Positions 6,438-14,760 of a stretch of DNA of 36,026 nucleotides are shown here, piece by piece. The stretch lies in assembly GCA_000421005.1 (NCBI GenBank), contig ATWA01000021.1, positions 1 through 36,026 of the forward strand, read 5' to 3'. Source of the stretch: Clostridiales bacterium NK3B98 (GTDB lineage Bacteria > Bacillota > Clostridia > Oscillospirales > Oscillospiraceae). The translations under genes and the position numbers were made by a program. Numbering within the stretch: the stretch's first letter is position 1; each line of letters begins with the position of its first letter. The notes under the pieces are model-generated. The model searched no databases. It was not told where the DNA came from and saw only the letters and a list, made by a program, of their open reading frames with translations.

Positions 6438-7853
6438 TTATTCCCGTCCGTTCCAGCAGTAGGTACACAGCTTGTCCCGGTCGATGCCCAGCGCCTCAAT
6501 CATGTCATCCAAACGCTGATAGCGCAGGGAGGTGAATTTCAGTTTCTTGCCGATTTCCTCCACCATCTTGTGATAGCGGTCGTGGTCAGGGTTGGCGTAG
6601 TCGTCCAAAATGGCACGTTCTACATCCTCTCCCTCCTCCTGGGTGATGATACGCCGGGTAATCAGCTCCATTTCCGAGGTAGAGCGGGAGAAGTTGATAT
6701 ATTTGCAGCCAAACAGGATGGGCGGACAGGCAGGACGGACATGAACTTCCCGGGCGCCGCTGTCAAACAGGTACTCGGTGGTCTCCCGCAATTGGGTGCC
6801 GCGGACGATTGAGTCGTCAATGAGCAGCAGGCTCTTGTCCTCGATCAGCTCCCGTACCGGGATCAGCTTCATCCGGGCGATCAGGTCACGGCGCTCCTGT
6901 ATGGTGGGCATAAAGGAGCGGGGCCAGGTGGGGGTGTACTTGATAAAGGGACGTGAGAATGGCACATGGGCCTCGTTGGAATAGCCGATGGCGTGGGCAA
7001 TACCGGAGTCCGGAACGCCTGCCACGGTGTCGATGTCATAGTCCCCGTTGTCTCTTCTGGCCAGCGCAGCGCCGCAGTCGCAGCGCATTTTCTCCACACT
7101 GACCCCCTCATAACGGGAGGATGGGTAACCATAGTAGACCCACAGGAAGGTGCAGATTCGCATTTCCTCCCCCGGTTTGGCCAATGTGGTCACCCCGTCC
7201 GGGGTCATGACCACAATTTCCCCGGGGCCCAGCTCCCGGTAGTCCTTATAGCCCAGATTCAGATAGGCAAAGGACTCAAAGCTGGCGCAGAAGGCATCCT
7301 CTTTTCTGCCCAGCACCACCGGGGTGCGTCCCAGCCGGTCACGGGCGCAGTAGATGCCTTTGGCGGTGAGGATAAGAATGGTCATGGAACCGTCGATCAT
7401 CCGCTGGGCAAACTGAATCCCCTCCACCAGATTGTCCTTCTGGTTAATCATGGCGGCCACCAGCTCAGTGGCGTTGATGGTGCCGCCGCTCATCTCCAAA
7501 AAGTGGGTGCGGCTGTCGGAAAAGACCTCCTCCACCAATGCGTCCATATTGTTGATCTTGCCCACCGTCATAATGGAGTAGGTGCCGTGGTGGGAGCGGA
7601 CGATCAGAGGCTGCGGCTCAAAGTCGGAAATGCAGCCAATGCCCAGATTGCCCTGCATCCGGCCGGTCTCCTTGTCAAACTTGGTGCGGAAGGGAGAGTT
7701 CTCAATGTTGTGAATGGCACGGTCAAAGCCGTAGTCCTTATCATACAGGGTCATGCCCGCCCGACGGGTGCCTAGATGGGAATGGTAGTCTGTTCCGAAG
7801 AAAAGGTCAAAAATGCAATTGGATTTGGCTGCTACCGCAAAAAAACCGCCCAT
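6438..7853 (-). CDS. PurF-like amidophosphoribosyltransferase paralogue lacking the catalytic N-terminal Cys
   Basis: 471 residues from ATG at 7853, with GAGGGGG upstream. The two-domain plan of PurF is clear: an Ntn-hydrolase-like N-terminal half (to ~235) with NLGIG, ARDRLGRTPVVLG and ELGPGEIVVM, and a phosphoribosyltransferase half with the PRPP loop LLLIDDSIVRGTQ and the following DSGAREVHVRPACPPI. In PurF the nucleophile is Cys immediately after Met (MCGI); here the protein begins MGGFF, so glutamine cannot be hydrolysed by the usual mechanism. No upstream in-frame start would supply a Cys. Cysteines in CPPILFGC and CTYC near the C-terminus could bind a metal or FeS cluster as in some PurF. 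It may use ammonia, be regulatory, or act on another substrate. Automatic annotation as PurF would be misleading. It heads an operon with trmO. Confidence 0.85.
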   Translation of the reverse strand: MGGFFAVAAKSNCIFDLFFGTDYHSHLGTRRAGMTLYDKDYGFDRAIHNIENSPFRTKFDKETGRMQGNLGIGCISDFEPQPLIVRSHHGTYSIMTVGKINNMDALVEEVFSDSRTHFLEMSGGTINATELVAAMINQKDNLVEGIQFAQRMIDGSMTILILTAKGIYCARDRLGRTPVVLGRKEDAFCASFESFAYLNLGYKDYRELGPGEIVVMTPDGVTTLAKPGEEMRICTFLWVYYGYPSSRYEGVSVEKMRCDCGAALARRDNGDYDIDTVAGVPDSGIAHAIGYSNEAHVPFSRPFIKYTPTWPRSFMPTIQERRDLIARMKLIPVRELIEDKSLLLIDDSIVRGTQLRETTEYLFDSGAREVHVRPACPPILFGCKYINFSRSTSEMELITRRIITQEEGEDVERAILDDYANPDHDRYHKMVEEIGKKLKFTSLRYQRLDDMIEALGIDRDKLCTYCWNGRE

Positions 7854-7891
7854 GAAAAATCCCCCTCTGGTATGCTGTGGCTTTCCTGTTT

Positions 7892-7920
7892 ACTATCACA
7901 TTTTTTCCGGTTTCCGTCAA
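7892..7920 (-). promoter_or_regulatory. Predicted sigma-A promoter of the purF-like/trmO operon
   Basis: Minus strand: -35 TTGACG (7915-7920), 17-nt spacer, -10 GATAGT (7892-7897) preceded by TG one base upstream (extended -10). About 38 nt to the start codon. Confidence 0.55.
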
Positions 7921-7981
7921 CAGTCATTTTCCACAGCGTTTGTTATAGATTTCCCCTCTTTTCTCATGTTCCGCATACAGA

Positions 7982-8012
7982 AACGAGACCCGGATATGCT
8001 CCGAGTCTCGTT
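7982..8012 (-). terminator. Probable terminator of htpG
   Basis: Twelve-base arms (8001-8012 and 7982-7993) with a single G-U wobble and a 7-nt loop lie 22 nt after the htpG stop. The following T tract is short (three T), so termination may be partial. Confidence 0.5.
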
Positions 8013-8033
8013 CCAATTTTGTGACTGTATCTG

Positions 8034-9953
8034 TTATTTCAGCAGCGAGCAGACCAGATCGGTATAGGCCGCCGGGTCCTCGATGGGCAGGCCCGCAATG
8101 AGCAGCGCCTGATTGTACAGCACCTCGGCATAGACCTTCGCCTTTTCGCTGTCGTTCTCCACGGCGTTTTTCAGGGCGGCATAGGCCTCAGAGTCAGCAT
8201 TCAGCTCCAGCACCCGCTCCGCCTTCATGCCCGCCATGTCAGCGCCCTGCTTTTTCAGGTACTTCTCCATCTCGATGGACATGGGGCCGTCAGCGGTCAT
8301 GCACACGGCATGGCTCTTCAAGATCTTGGAGATACGGGCTTCCTTGATCTTGTCGCCCAGCGTCTCCTTGAGGAAGTCCAGAACTGCCTTGCCGCTCTCC
8401 GCCTTCTCCTCGGCGGCCTTCTTCTCCTCCTCGGTCTCGGGGAGGGCATCCTCGTCGTTGATGCTCTTGAGCTGACACTCGGCAAAGGTGCCGATGGACT
8501 GCATCACAAATTCATCCACCTCGTCGGTGAGGTAGAGAATCTCATAGCCCTTGTCCAGAATCCGCTCCGCCTGAGGCAGTTTGCCCAGTTGGGCGGCATC
8601 CTCACCGGTGACATAGTAGATATACTTCTGGCTCTCCGGCATACGGTCCTTGTACTCCTGCAGGGTAGTGCCCTTTTCCTCTTTAGAGGAGGTGAACATC
8701 AGCAGATCCAGCACCTTGTCCTTCTCCATGCCGTAGTCCGCCACAGCGCCGTACTTCACATTCAGACCAAAGCTCTTCCAGAACTGCTCATATTTCTCCC
8801 GCTCGTCCTTCTGCATCCGCAGCAGCTCTGCCTTGATCTTCTTCTCCAGATTCTTGGCGATGATCTTCAACTGGCGGGTCTGTTGCAGCATTTCACGGGA
8901 AATGTTCAGGCTCACATCCGGGGTGTCCACCACGCCCTTGACGAAGCGGAAGTGCTCCGGCAGCAGGTCGGCGCAGTTGTCCATAATCAGCACGCCGGAG
9001 GAGTAGAGCTGCAAGCCCTTCTTGTACTCCCGGGTGTAGAAGTCATAGGGGGTCTTGCCGGGAATGAACAGCAGCGCCTCATAGCTGACGCTGCCCTCGG
9101 TGCTCACCCGCAGGCTGGCAAGGGGCTTCTCCCAGTCGTTAAACTTGGAGGTGTAGAAGTTGTTCAGCTCCTCGTCGGTGACGTCTTCCTTCTTCTTCTG
9201 CCACAGGGGAACCATGGAGTTCAGGGTTTCCAGCTCCTGATAGTCCTCCCACTCCGGCTTGTAGTCCTCTCCGGCATCCTCCGGCTTGGGCTTCTGTCTG
9301 GAATGGGTTTTCAGCATGGTAATGGGATAGCGGATATAGTCGCTGTACTTTTTCACCAGATCGGTAATCTTGTACTCGCTGAGGTAGTCCTCGTACTTTT
9401 CCTCCTCGGTGTCCGCCTTGATGGTCATGATCACATCGGTGCCTACGCTGTCACGCTGCGCCTCGGTGATGGTATAGCCGTCCGTGCCGGAAGACTCCCA
9501 CAGCCATGCGCTGTCAGAGCCATAGGGGCGGGTCAGCACCTGCACCTTCTCCGCCACCATAAAGGCAGAGTAAAAGCCCACGCCGAACTGGCCGATGATG
9601 TCCACATCTCCCGCATCTGCACCTTCTTTGGCGGCCATGTCCTGCTTGAACTGGAGAGAGCCGCTCTTGGCAATGACGCCCAGATTGTTTTCCAGCTCCT
9701 CGGCGGTCATGCCGATGCCGTTGTCCGACACGGTGAGGGTGCGGTTGTCCTTGTCCACTGTAATGTGGATTTTAAAGTCAGACCGGTTCAGACCTACCTG
9801 ATCGTCGGTGAGGGAACGGTATGCCAGCTTGTCCAGTGCATCGCTGGCGTTGGAAAGGATCTCCCGGAGGAAGATTTCCTTGTTGGTGTAGATGGAGTTG
9901 ATCATCAGTTCCAGCATCCGCTGGGACTCCGCTCTGAATTGACGCTTTTCCAT
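8034..9953 (-). CDS. htpG: Molecular chaperone HtpG (Hsp90)
   Basis: 639 residues from ATG at 9953, with GGAGG 10 nt upstream; longer in-frame readings run into the CIRCE operator and are rejected. The N-terminal GHKL ATPase is recognisable from NKEIFLREILSNASDALDK, DNGIGMT, GVIAKSGS and IGQFGVGFYSAF. The middle domain contains SRE-type residues (LNISREMLQQ) and the dimerisation domain forms the C-terminus. The length is that of full bacterial HtpG. It is a cytoplasmic ATP-dependent chaperone for late folding of client proteins. It is a single-gene unit between its own CIRCE-controlled promoter and a probable terminator. Control by HrcA is unusual because Bacillus htpG is not in the CIRCE regulon. 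Confidence 0.98.
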   Translation of the reverse strand: MEKRQFRAESQRMLELMINSIYTNKEIFLREILSNASDALDKLAYRSLTDDQVGLNRSDFKIHITVDKDNRTLTVSDNGIGMTAEELENNLGVIAKSGSLQFKQDMAAKEGADAGDVDIIGQFGVGFYSAFMVAEKVQVLTRPYGSDSAWLWESSGTDGYTITEAQRDSVGTDVIMTIKADTEEEKYEDYLSEYKITDLVKKYSDYIRYPITMLKTHSRQKPKPEDAGEDYKPEWEDYQELETLNSMVPLWQKKKEDVTDEELNNFYTSKFNDWEKPLASLRVSTEGSVSYEALLFIPGKTPYDFYTREYKKGLQLYSSGVLIMDNCADLLPEHFRFVKGVVDTPDVSLNISREMLQQTRQLKIIAKNLEKKIKAELLRMQKDEREKYEQFWKSFGLNVKYGAVADYGMEKDKVLDLLMFTSSKEEKGTTLQEYKDRMPESQKYIYYVTGEDAAQLGKLPQAERILDKGYEILYLTDEVDEFVMQSIGTFAECQLKSINDEDALPETEEEKKAAEEKAESGKAVLDFLKETLGDKIKEARISKILKSHAVCMTADGPMSIEMEKYLKKQGADMAGMKAERVLELNADSEAYAALKNAVENDSEKAKVYAEVLYNQALLIAGLPIEDPAAYTDLVCSLLK

Positions 9954-10006
9954 TTTGTATATGCCTCCATAAACAGGGCGGGAGCGCCGCCCTCTGAATT
10001 GACGTT

Positions 10007-10033
10007 TTAGCACTCTTTTCCTCTGAGTGCTAA
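10007..10033 (-). promoter_or_regulatory. CIRCE operator (HrcA binding site) of htpG
   Basis: A perfect consensus inverted repeat TTAGCACTC-N9-GAGTGCTAA; the symmetry extends two bases on each side. It begins right after the predicted -10 and overlaps the transcription start, as expected for HrcA repression of heat-shock genes. Confidence 0.95.
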
Positions 10034-10036
10034 AAT

Positions 10037-10065
10037 AATATACCCCATTCTTCCATAAATTGCAA
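10037..10065 (-). promoter_or_regulatory. Predicted sigma-A promoter of htpG
   Basis: Minus strand: -35 TTGCAA (10060-10065), 17-nt spacer, -10 TATATT (10037-10042). The predicted start at about 10030 lies within the CIRCE element. Confidence 0.75.
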
Positions 10066-10140
10066 GGGGGTTCACAGAAAGTTTTCAATCTGCCCTGTCC
10101 TTTTTGGCGAATTACTTTTCTAAATAATTCTTACATTATA

Positions 10141-10169
10141 TTGTCTTCCTGCCATATTTGCGTTATAAT
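10141..10169 (+). promoter_or_regulatory. Predicted sigma-A promoter of the 5'-nucleotidase gene
   Basis: -35 TTGTCT (10141-10146), 17-nt spacer, perfect -10 TATAAT (10164-10169). About 50 nt of leader before the start codon. Confidence 0.65.
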
Positions 10170-10226
10170 GCGTCAAGGGGGAGCGCAGGGAACTCCCCCA
10201 CCTACACGGACAAAGGAGGAGTACAA

Positions 10227-12026
10227 ATGAACGCATTCAAGAAACGCTTTGCTCTGCTGCTGGCGCTGTGTCTGGCACTGAGCCTGCTCTCAGGCTGCGG
10301 CGGCGGACAGACTGCTGCCCCCGCCAACGAGCCGGAGCAGACCACCGAAGATGCCGCTCCTGCCGAGGAAGCTGCCCCTGCGGAGGAAGCTGCTCCCACG
10401 GAGGAAGCTGCCCCTGCGGAGGAACCTGCTGCCGTGGAGAAGAATGGAGACATCTACATTCTCTTTACCAGCGACGTTCACTGCGGCGTAGATCAGGGCT
10501 TTGGCTATGCCGGACTGGCGCAGGTGCGCGCTCAGTTGGAGGCACAGGGCTATGAGGTGCTGCTGGTGGACGACGGCGACGCCATTCAGGGCGAGCCCAT
10601 CGGCACGCTGAGCAAGGGTGAGAGCATCATTGACCTGATGAACGCCCTGCATTACGACGTGGCCATTCCCGGCAACCACGAGTTTGACTACACCGTAGAG
10701 GGCTTTCTGGCGCTGACCGAGAAGGCCGAGTTCCCCTACATCAGCTGCAACTTCACCAAGAACGGTGAGCTGGTCTTCCCGTCCTACATTATCAAGGAGG
10801 TTGCCGGCAAGAAGATCGCCTTTGTGGGCGTCACCACTCCCCAGACGCTCATCAGCTCCACCCCCAAGTATTTCCAGGACGATGAGGGCAACTATATCTA
10901 TGGCTTTACCCAGGACGAGAGCGGCGAGGCCCTCTATGCTGCAGTACAGACCGCCGTGGATGCCGCCCGTGGCGAGGGTGCGGATTACGTCTATGTGATG
11001 GCGCATCTGGGCATGGAGGAGGAGTGCCGCCCCTGGACCTATGCGGATGTTCTGTCCCACACCAACGGCATTGACGTGCTGCTGGACGGTCACCAGCACG
11101 ACACCGAGCAGGTGGTCATGAAGAACAAGGACGGCGAAGACGTGGTCCGCTCCGCCTGCGGCACCAAGCTGCACTGCATCGGTTACAGCCATATCTCCGC
11201 TGAGGACGGCTCTGTGGACACCGGCATTTGGAGCTGGCCCAATGACGACTCCGCTGTCACCCTGCTGGGCATTGACAACGAAGTGGGCAAGGCAGTTGCC
11301 GCTGAACAGGCGGAGCTGTCTGAGCTGCTGGACAAGGTGGTTGCCACCTCGCAGGTAGACCTGACCATCAATGACCCGGAAGCAGTCGATGCCTCCGGCA
11401 ACCCCATCCGTATGGTGCGCCGGGCTGAGACCAATCTGGGCGACCTGTGCGCCGATGCGTACCGGGATCAGGGAGAGGCTGATATCGCCCTGGTCAACGG
11501 CGGCGGCGTGCGCACCAACATCGCCAAGGGCGATGTCACCTATGGCGACATTCTCAAGGTTCACCCCTTCGGAAACGAGATGTGCGTCATCGAGGTCACT
11601 GGGCAGCAGGTGCTGGATGCTCTGGAGTGGGGCGCCCGTGCCGTGCCGGAAGAGTCGGGTGGCTTCCTGCAGGTCTCCGGTCTCACCTATGAGATTCACA
11701 CCGATATCCCCACCCCCTGCATTGCTGACGAGAACAGCATGTGTACTGGCATCTCCGGCGAGCGCCGGGTGAAAAACGTATTGGTAGACGGCGAGCCCAT
11801 TGACCCTGCCAAGACCTACACCCTTGCCTCCCACAACTATATGCTCTTTGACAACGGCGACGGCTACACCTTCTTTGAAGGCGCTCCCGTGCTGCAGGAC
11901 AGCGTCAAGCTGGACAATCAGGTGTTGATGGACTACATCATCGACACACTGGGCGGCACCATCGGCGGCGATTACGCCGAGCCCACCGGACAGGGCAGAA
12001 TCGTCATTGTGGAGCAGGCTCCCTGA
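10227..12026 (+). CDS. 5'-nucleotidase / 2',3'-cyclic phosphodiesterase family lipoprotein
   Basis: 599 residues from ATG at 10227, behind AAGGAGG. A signal peptide ends in the lipobox LLSGC, so C24 is the probable lipidated residue and the enzyme is anchored outside the membrane. Residues ~30-72 are a low-complexity spacer with AAPAEE-type repeats. The metallophosphatase domain follows, with metal ligands in TSDVH (D83, H85), DDGDA, GNHEFD, MAHLG and DGHQHD. A 5'-nucleotidase C-terminal substrate domain then shows GDLCADAYR, NGGGVRTNI, YGDILKVHPFGNE and the loop NYMLFDNGDGYTFF. It should dephosphorylate extracellular nucleotides and so release nucleosides for uptake. It is a single gene with its own promoter and terminator. 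Exact substrate preference is not readable from sequence. Confidence 0.93.
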   Translation: MNAFKKRFALLLALCLALSLLSGCGGGQTAAPANEPEQTTEDAAPAEEAAPAEEAAPTEEAAPAEEPAAVEKNGDIYILFTSDVHCGVDQGFGYAGLAQVRAQLEAQGYEVLLVDDGDAIQGEPIGTLSKGESIIDLMNALHYDVAIPGNHEFDYTVEGFLALTEKAEFPYISCNFTKNGELVFPSYIIKEVAGKKIAFVGVTTPQTLISSTPKYFQDDEGNYIYGFTQDESGEALYAAVQTAVDAARGEGADYVYVMAHLGMEEECRPWTYADVLSHTNGIDVLLDGHQHDTEQVVMKNKDGEDVVRSACGTKLHCIGYSHISAEDGSVDTGIWSWPNDDSAVTLLGIDNEVGKAVAAEQAELSELLDKVVATSQVDLTINDPEAVDASGNPIRMVRRAETNLGDLCADAYRDQGEADIALVNGGGVRTNIAKGDVTYGDILKVHPFGNEMCVIEVTGQQVLDALEWGARAVPEESGGFLQVSGLTYEIHTDIPTPCIADENSMCTGISGERRVKNVLVDGEPIDPAKTYTLASHNYMLFDNGDGYTFFEGAPVLQDSVKLDNQVLMDYIIDTLGGTIGGDYAEPTGQGRIVIVEQAP

Positions 12027-12059
12027 GCGGTTCTGAATCCAACCCCATAGCAAACAACA

Positions 12060-12093
12060 GCGGCTGCCCCCGAAAAGGGGCAGCCGCATTTTT
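12060..12093 (+). terminator. Intrinsic terminator of the 5'-nucleotidase gene
   Basis: An 11-bp GC-rich perfect stem (12060-12070 and 12077-12087) with a 6-nt loop is followed by ATTTTTG. It lies between convergent genes and may also stop the minus-strand transporter operon, though the T tract on that side is weak. Confidence 0.9.
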
Positions 12094-12107
12094 GTTTGGT
12101 GGAAAGT

Positions 12108-12830
12108 TTACAGCACCTTGGAGAGGAAGTCCTGTGTTCTGGCCTCTTTGGGATGGTTGAACAGCTCCCCCGGGGTGCCCTGCTCCAGAATATTGCCGCC
12201 GTCCATAAACAGCACTCTGGTGGCAACCTCCCGGGCAAAGCCCATCTCATGGGTGACCACAATCATGGTCATGCCCATCTCTGCCAGCTCCTTCATCACT
12301 TCCAGCACCTCGCCCACCATTTCCGGGTCAAGGGCGGAGGTAGGCTCGTCAAAAAGCATCACCTTGGGCTTCATGGCAAGGGCGCGGACAATGGCAATAC
12401 GCTGCTTTTGACCGCCAGAGAGCTGGCCGGGATAGGCGTTGGCCTTGTCCTCCAGATTGACCCGGCGCAGCAGCCGCATAGCCTCTTCCTCCGCCTCCGC
12501 CTTGGTCATCCGCTTCAGCTTTACCGGAGCAAGGGTGATGTTCTCCTTGATGGTCAGGTTGGCAAACAGGTTGAAGTGCTGAAACACCATGCCCATGTGC
12601 TGGCGCACCTTGTTGATGTCCGTATGGGGGTCGGTGATATCCTGTCCGTCAAAGATGATGCTGCCGCCGGTGGGCTGCTCCAGCAGATTCAGGCAGCGGA
12701 GGAAGGTGGATTTACCGGAGCCGGAGGGGCCGATGATGACCACCTTTTCACCGGGCTTGATGTGCTCGTTTACATCGCTGAGCACCACATGGCCGCCAAA
12801 GGCCTTGCTCAGATGCTTAACGGTTATCAC
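12108..12830 (-). CDS. Polar amino-acid ABC transporter ATP-binding protein
   Basis: 240 residues from GTG at 12830, with AGGAGG ten nt upstream, overlapping the permease gene by 14 nt. Walker [10 protein letters not shown] (34-42), signature LSGGQKQR (137-144), Walker B VMLFDEP with catalytic E162, and the switch histidine in VTHEM are all present. The close match to the GlnQ/HisP subfamily and the short length without a C-terminal regulatory domain fit an importer of polar amino acids. It is the third gene of an operon with permease and binding protein. Substrate is not determined; glutamine, cystine or a basic amino acid are possible. Confidence 0.96.
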   Translation of the reverse strand: MITVKHLSKAFGGHVVLSDVNEHIKPGEKVVIIGPSGSGKSTFLRCLNLLEQPTGGSIIFDGQDITDPHTDINKVRQHMGMVFQHFNLFANLTIKENITLAPVKLKRMTKAEAEEEAMRLLRRVNLEDKANAYPGQLSGGQKQRIAIVRALAMKPKVMLFDEPTSALDPEMVGEVLEVMKELAEMGMTMIVVTHEMGFAREVATRVLFMDGGNILEQGTPGELFNHPKEARTQDFLSKVL

Positions 12831-13575
12831 TGATGTTCATCCTCCTCTCCAACATACCCAGCAGCCAGGAGAACAGGATCACCAGCAGCAGGTAGATCAC
12901 TGACACACCCAGCAGGGGGAACATAAAGTCGTAAGTTTTCGCCGCCACCGCCTTGGCCGCATAGAGCAGCTCCTTGCCGGCGATGACAGAGATCAGAGAG
13001 GTATCCTTCAGCAATGTGATAAACTCATTGCCCAGCGCAGGCAGGATATTTTTGATGGCCTGAGGGATGACGATATGCACCATGGTGGTCATATAGGTCA
13101 GACCCAGACTGCGTCCCGCCTCCATCTGTCCCCGGTCAACGCTCATCAGACCGGAACGGATGGTCTCAGACACATAGGCACCGGAGTTGATGCCCAATCC
13201 CAGTACGCCCACCATGGTGAAGTTCCGGCTGGACTGGAAGACCACGAAGCCCAGAATCATCAGCTGCACCACCATAGGCGTGCCCCGGATGATGGTGGTA
13301 TACACCTTCACCAATGCGTTACCGAGGTTGAGCAGCACGCCGCTCACCGTTACCCGGTTGGAGCGCTGCTGATCGTGGGCCACACGGATCAAAGCGGTGA
13401 CCACGCCCAAAGCAACACCCAGCAGCAGAGCCAGCGCCGTCACTTCCAGCGTTCTGCCCAGACCGGAGACGTAGAGCTTCCAGCGGTCCGCCTGAATAAA
13501 GCTCTTGTAAAATGCCTGTCCCAGACCGGTTGCCCAGATCCCGGTGGCTTCATTGGTCAGATACAAAGGTTCCAC
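12817..13575 (-). CDS. Polar amino-acid ABC transporter permease
   Basis: 252 residues if it starts at GTG 13575. The GTG has no well-spaced ribosome binding site; GAGGGG lies 7 nt before a TTG at 13566, three codons further in, which may be the true start. A HisM/GlnP-type membrane domain has segments at about 39-63, 86-112 (with the RGTPMVVQL substrate-path motif), ~120-137, ~187-205 and 222-243. The EAA loop [35 protein letters not shown]-like region contacts the ATPase. It forms a probable homodimer with the ATPase encoded by the overlapping downstream gene. It is separated from the binding-protein gene by a terminator hairpin. Confidence 0.95.
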   Translation of the reverse strand: MEPLYLTNEATGIWATGLGQAFYKSFIQADRWKLYVSGLGRTLEVTALALLLGVALGVVTALIRVAHDQQRSNRVTVSGVLLNLGNALVKVYTTIIRGTPMVVQLMILGFVVFQSSRNFTMVGVLGLGINSGAYVSETIRSGLMSVDRGQMEAGRSLGLTYMTTMVHIVIPQAIKNILPALGNEFITLLKDTSLISVIAGKELLYAAKAVAAKTYDFMFPLLGVSVIYLLLVILFSWLLGMLERRMNISDNR

Positions 13576-13590
13576 CCCTCATTTCTCTTT

Positions 13591-13620
13591 GAAAAAGAGG
13601 GCGGCCAGCTCAGGCCGCCC
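13591..13620 (-). terminator. Intra-operon terminator between binding-protein and permease genes
   Basis: On the minus strand an 8-bp GC stem (13613-13620 and 13599-13606) with a 6-nt loop is followed by TCTTTTTC. It lies 16 nt after the binding-protein stop and 24 nt before the permease. It probably allows partial read-through, leaving the binding protein in excess over the membrane parts. Confidence 0.75.
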
Positions 13621-13635
13621 CCGGATTGTTGCGTA

Positions 13636-14508
13636 TTACTCCGCAGTAATGTACTTGTCCACAATGGCCTGCAGGGAGCCGTCTGCTTTCATCTCGTTGA
13701 GAGCGTCGTTCAAAGCGGTTTGCAGTTCGGTGTTGCCCTCGCCCACGGCCAGAACATAGTCCTCAACCACATAGGAGGTCTCCAGAATCTTCAGACCCTG
13801 ATTCTCAGCCACGAAGGTCTCAGCAGGCATCTTGTCGATGACCACACAGTCCACCTGACCGTTCATCAGTGCCTGAACAGCGGCGGCGCCGTTGTCATAG
13901 GCGGAGACGTGATCCTCACCGTAGTCGCCGGTGCAATAGATGTAGCCGGTGGTGCCGCGCTGGGTGCCGATCAGGCCGGCGTTGGCCAGATCGTCAGCGG
14001 ACTGGATGGGGGAATCCTCCTTGACGATAATCACCTGAACACCCTGCGCATAGGGGTCAGAGAAGTCCATCAGCTGGTCACGCTCCTCGGTGTAGGTCAG
14101 ACCGGCCAGAACCATGTCCGCCTGACCGTGCTGAACGGCCACCAGAGCGGAGTCAAACTCCATATCGTCGATCTGAAGCTCCAGACCCACCTTCTCTGCC
14201 AGAGCAGCGGCGATCTCCACGTCGATGCCTTCCAGACCGGTGCCGGCAACGCCCTCGCCGTCGGCGATCATCTCATAGGGAGGGAACTGGGCGTTGGTGG
14301 CCATAATCAGCTTACCAGCCTCGATGGTGGGCAGCTCAGCAGCCTCCGCAGTCTCTGCGGTTTCGGCAGCAGCCTCAGCTTCGGCGGGCTCAGCAGCCTC
14401 AGCGGTTTCCTCTGCGGCAGGGGCAGCGCTGTTATCGCTGCTGCCACCGCAAGCGGCCAGAGCCAGACACATGGTCAGCGCCAGCAGCAATGCAAGCAGT
14501 TTCTTCAT
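13636..14508 (-). CDS. Polar amino-acid ABC transporter substrate-binding lipoprotein
   Basis: 290 residues from ATG at 14508, with AGGAG eight nt upstream. The signal peptide ends in the lipobox ALAAC (C20). Residues ~25-65 form an Ala/Glu-rich linker resembling the linker of the 5'-nucleotidase lipoprotein. The SBP_bac_3 fold follows: KLIMATNAQFPPYEM at the start, GLEGIDVEIAAALAEKVGLEL, the DMVLAGLTYTEERD ligand-binding region with the conserved Arg, and DDLANAGLIGTQRGTTG with VDCVVIDKMPAE. It is first in the operon and supplies ligand to the permease. Family members bind polar amino acids; the exact ligand is not clear. Confidence 0.95.
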   Translation of the reverse strand: MKKLLALLLALTMCLALAACGGSSDNSAAPAAEETAEAAEPAEAEAAAETAETAEAAELPTIEAGKLIMATNAQFPPYEMIADGEGVAGTGLEGIDVEIAAALAEKVGLELQIDDMEFDSALVAVQHGQADMVLAGLTYTEERDQLMDFSDPYAQGVQVIIVKEDSPIQSADDLANAGLIGTQRGTTGYIYCTGDYGEDHVSAYDNGAAAVQALMNGQVDCVVIDKMPAETFVAENQGLKILETSYVVEDYVLAVGEGNTELQTALNDALNEMKADGSLQAIVDKYITAE

Positions 14509-14538
14509 GTTACTCACTCCTGAATTCTTCATAATATT

Positions 14539-14588
14539 ACGCTGTTTCTCAGCGTGGTCATTATAGTGCTTTAGTGTAAAAAAGGCAA
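14539..14588 (-). promoter_or_regulatory. Predicted promoter and leader hairpin of the amino-acid transporter operon
   Basis: Minus strand: -35 TTGCCT (14583-14588), 17-nt spacer, perfect -10 TATAAT (14560-14565). The transcript would begin with a small hairpin (6-bp arms at 14550-14555 and 14539-14544, 5-nt loop), possibly stabilising the 5' end. The stretch 14589-14727 upstream holds no gene or signal that I can recognise. Confidence 0.65.
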
Positions 14589-14727
14589 GGGTTATTCAAA
14601 TATCCACCGTTGTATTCATCCGATTTTGTATTATTAACCAGACCTCTCCCCCACTTTGCCCCCGCTTTTCGGCAATCCAACAAGGGCGACTTTTTGCAAG
14701 GTTTCCTTTTGCCGGCAGCGCCTTGGA

Positions 14728-14757
14728 AAAAAGGAGGACGCTGCCGTCCTCCTTTTT
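14728..14757 (-). terminator. Terminator of the maa-hflX-yigZ-thioesterase operon
   Basis: A perfect 12-bp stem (14746-14757 and 14728-14739) with a 6-nt loop, three nt after the thioesterase stop, running into TTTTTT on the minus strand. Confidence 0.92.
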
Positions 14758-14760
14758 CAG

